DNA of 64,000 nucleotides. It comes from Sandaracinaceae bacterium. Lineage in GTDB: Bacteria > Myxococcota_A > Polyangia > Polyangiales > Sandaracinaceae. The stretch spans positions 847,421 to 911,420 of the forward strand of contig JACKEC010000015.1 in assembly GCA_020633195.1 (NCBI GenBank), read 5' to 3'. The position numbers and the translations under genes are program-made. The notes beneath the pieces were generated by a model, which saw nothing but the letters and a program-made list of their open reading frames with translations, did no database searches and was not told where the DNA came from. This document shows, one piece after another, positions 63,535 to 64,000 of the stretch (position 1 is the first letter of the stretch; the number at the start of each line of letters is the position of its first letter).

Positions 63535-64000
63535 CTAGTTGCATTCGGATGGGACGTCTCGACCCATCGCTTGGAGCCCGGTGCGATAGCCAGCCATCGT
63601 CTGGTCACACATCGAGTCCTGCATGCCCGCGACGTTGTTGTAGGCGTCGCAGGTGCTCGCCGGGACGCTCGCGCCCATGGCGCTGACGTAGGCGCGGCAG
63701 CACGCGGCGATCCGCGAGCAGGAGCCTCCGCCGCCGGCCGTGTCACCGCCGCCCGTGTTGGCGGCCTCGTTGGCCGCCTCGTTGGCGTTCTGCACGGCCT
63801 CGTTGAGATCGCTCTCGAACTCGTCGACGGCCTGGTTGGCCTTCCACCAGAGGTATCCGCCGGTGCCGAGGCACCCGAGGATCACGGCGAGGACGCAGCC
63901 GATGCCGATGAAGAGGCCGGTCTTCGACTTCTTCTTCTCGGGCGCGGCGGCCGCCGGGGGCGCGCCGAAGCCCTGCTGCGCCTGGGGCTGGGGCGGCGGA
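63535..64000 (-). CDS. Partial membrane-anchored protein, C-terminal part
   Basis: The frame stays open beyond the window's end, so the start is missing. The visible part has a Pro/Gln/Ala-rich segment (PPPQPQAQQGFG), a Lys cluster, one membrane helix (GLFIGIGCVLAVILGCLGTG) and a Cys-containing C-terminal domain (CSRIAACCRAYVSAM ... MCDQTMAGYRTGLQAM). The Asn/Glu/Ala-rich stretch (EAVQNANEAANEAANTG) lies between. Family unknown. Confidence 0.7.
   Translation of the reverse strand, partial: PPPQPQAQQGFGAPPAAAAPEKKKSKTGLFIGIGCVLAVILGCLGTGGYLWWKANQAVDEFESDLNEAVQNANEAANEAANTGGGDTAGGGGSCSRIAACCRAYVSAMGASVPASTCDAYNNVAGMQDSMCDQTMAGYRTGLQAMGRDVPSECN

Overview
The window reads as chromosome from a GC-rich myxobacterium-like organism, probably Myxococcota of the Polyangia/Sandaracinaceae type (an inference from content, not a database match). 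The grounds are the very high GC; three transmembrane Ser/Thr kinases with three FHA proteins and an FHA-GAF-sigma54 activator; a CdnL-type CarD regulator; a free-standing histone H1-like protein; and many secreted Cys-rich lipoproteins whose N-terminal linkers are rich in Asp-Ala-Gly. Genes are dense on both strands. Most long alternative-frame ORFs are artefacts of GC bias and were dropped.

Layout. 1-5197 looks like the tRNA-proximal end of an integrated element. A truncated hydrolase-like gene, an SDR oxidoreductase and an AhpD/CMD-like gene overlap head to tail and face a TetR regulator. They are followed by an XRE repressor, a divergent promoter with an AT-rich operator-like dyad, a tandem helix-turn-helix (excisionase-like) ORF and a tyrosine integrase whose last codons lie inside a tRNA-Leu gene with anticodon AAG. 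5233-13726 holds small membrane proteins, two Ser/Thr kinases around an FHA-GAF-sigma54 activator, a double-CPYC glutaredoxin-like protein and two SCP2-like proteins. 13851-24841 is mostly housekeeping: TonB-like protein, DUF1517, pgeF, thioesterase, accD, folC, a CapA-like protein, hemE, TPR and outer-membrane proteins, yacG. 24926-31077 has a repeat-domain lipoprotein, an 86-bp tandem repeat, an M15-like peptidase and the classical rpsB-tsf-pyrH-frr operon. 31204-40747 has a protease/propeller/barrel protein, FHA-DUF4388, J-domain, PilZ, RNase G, CdnL, an OmpA lipoprotein and the histone-like gene. 41042-53833 has an NFACT/DUF72 pair, a giant TPR-HEAT protein and a Ser/Thr kinase flanked by two paralogous zinc-ribbon double-FHA proteins. 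53920-64000 has a C-terminal processing protease, MlaD/MlaF-type lipid transport genes without an adjacent permease, a two-component system and a run of overlapping membrane-protein genes.

How the parts fit. Phospho-Thr signalling recurs as kinases next to FHA readers, once in the 6.6-12.8 kb block and once at 48.3-52.4 kb. The most distinctive non-coding content is a set of intergenic hairpin repeats, mostly between convergent genes: a ~100-bp three-hairpin element present twice, a GCGAAGG/CAAAG-type repeat family at three loci, and a large cruciform at 52.4 kb. The best candidates for a less-described system are (i) the compact integration switch with an apparently leaderless tandem-HTH/integrase transcript and (ii) the zinc-ribbon double-FHA/kinase cluster. 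Coordinates of regulatory sites and starts come from reading the sequence by eye and have not been tested computationally.
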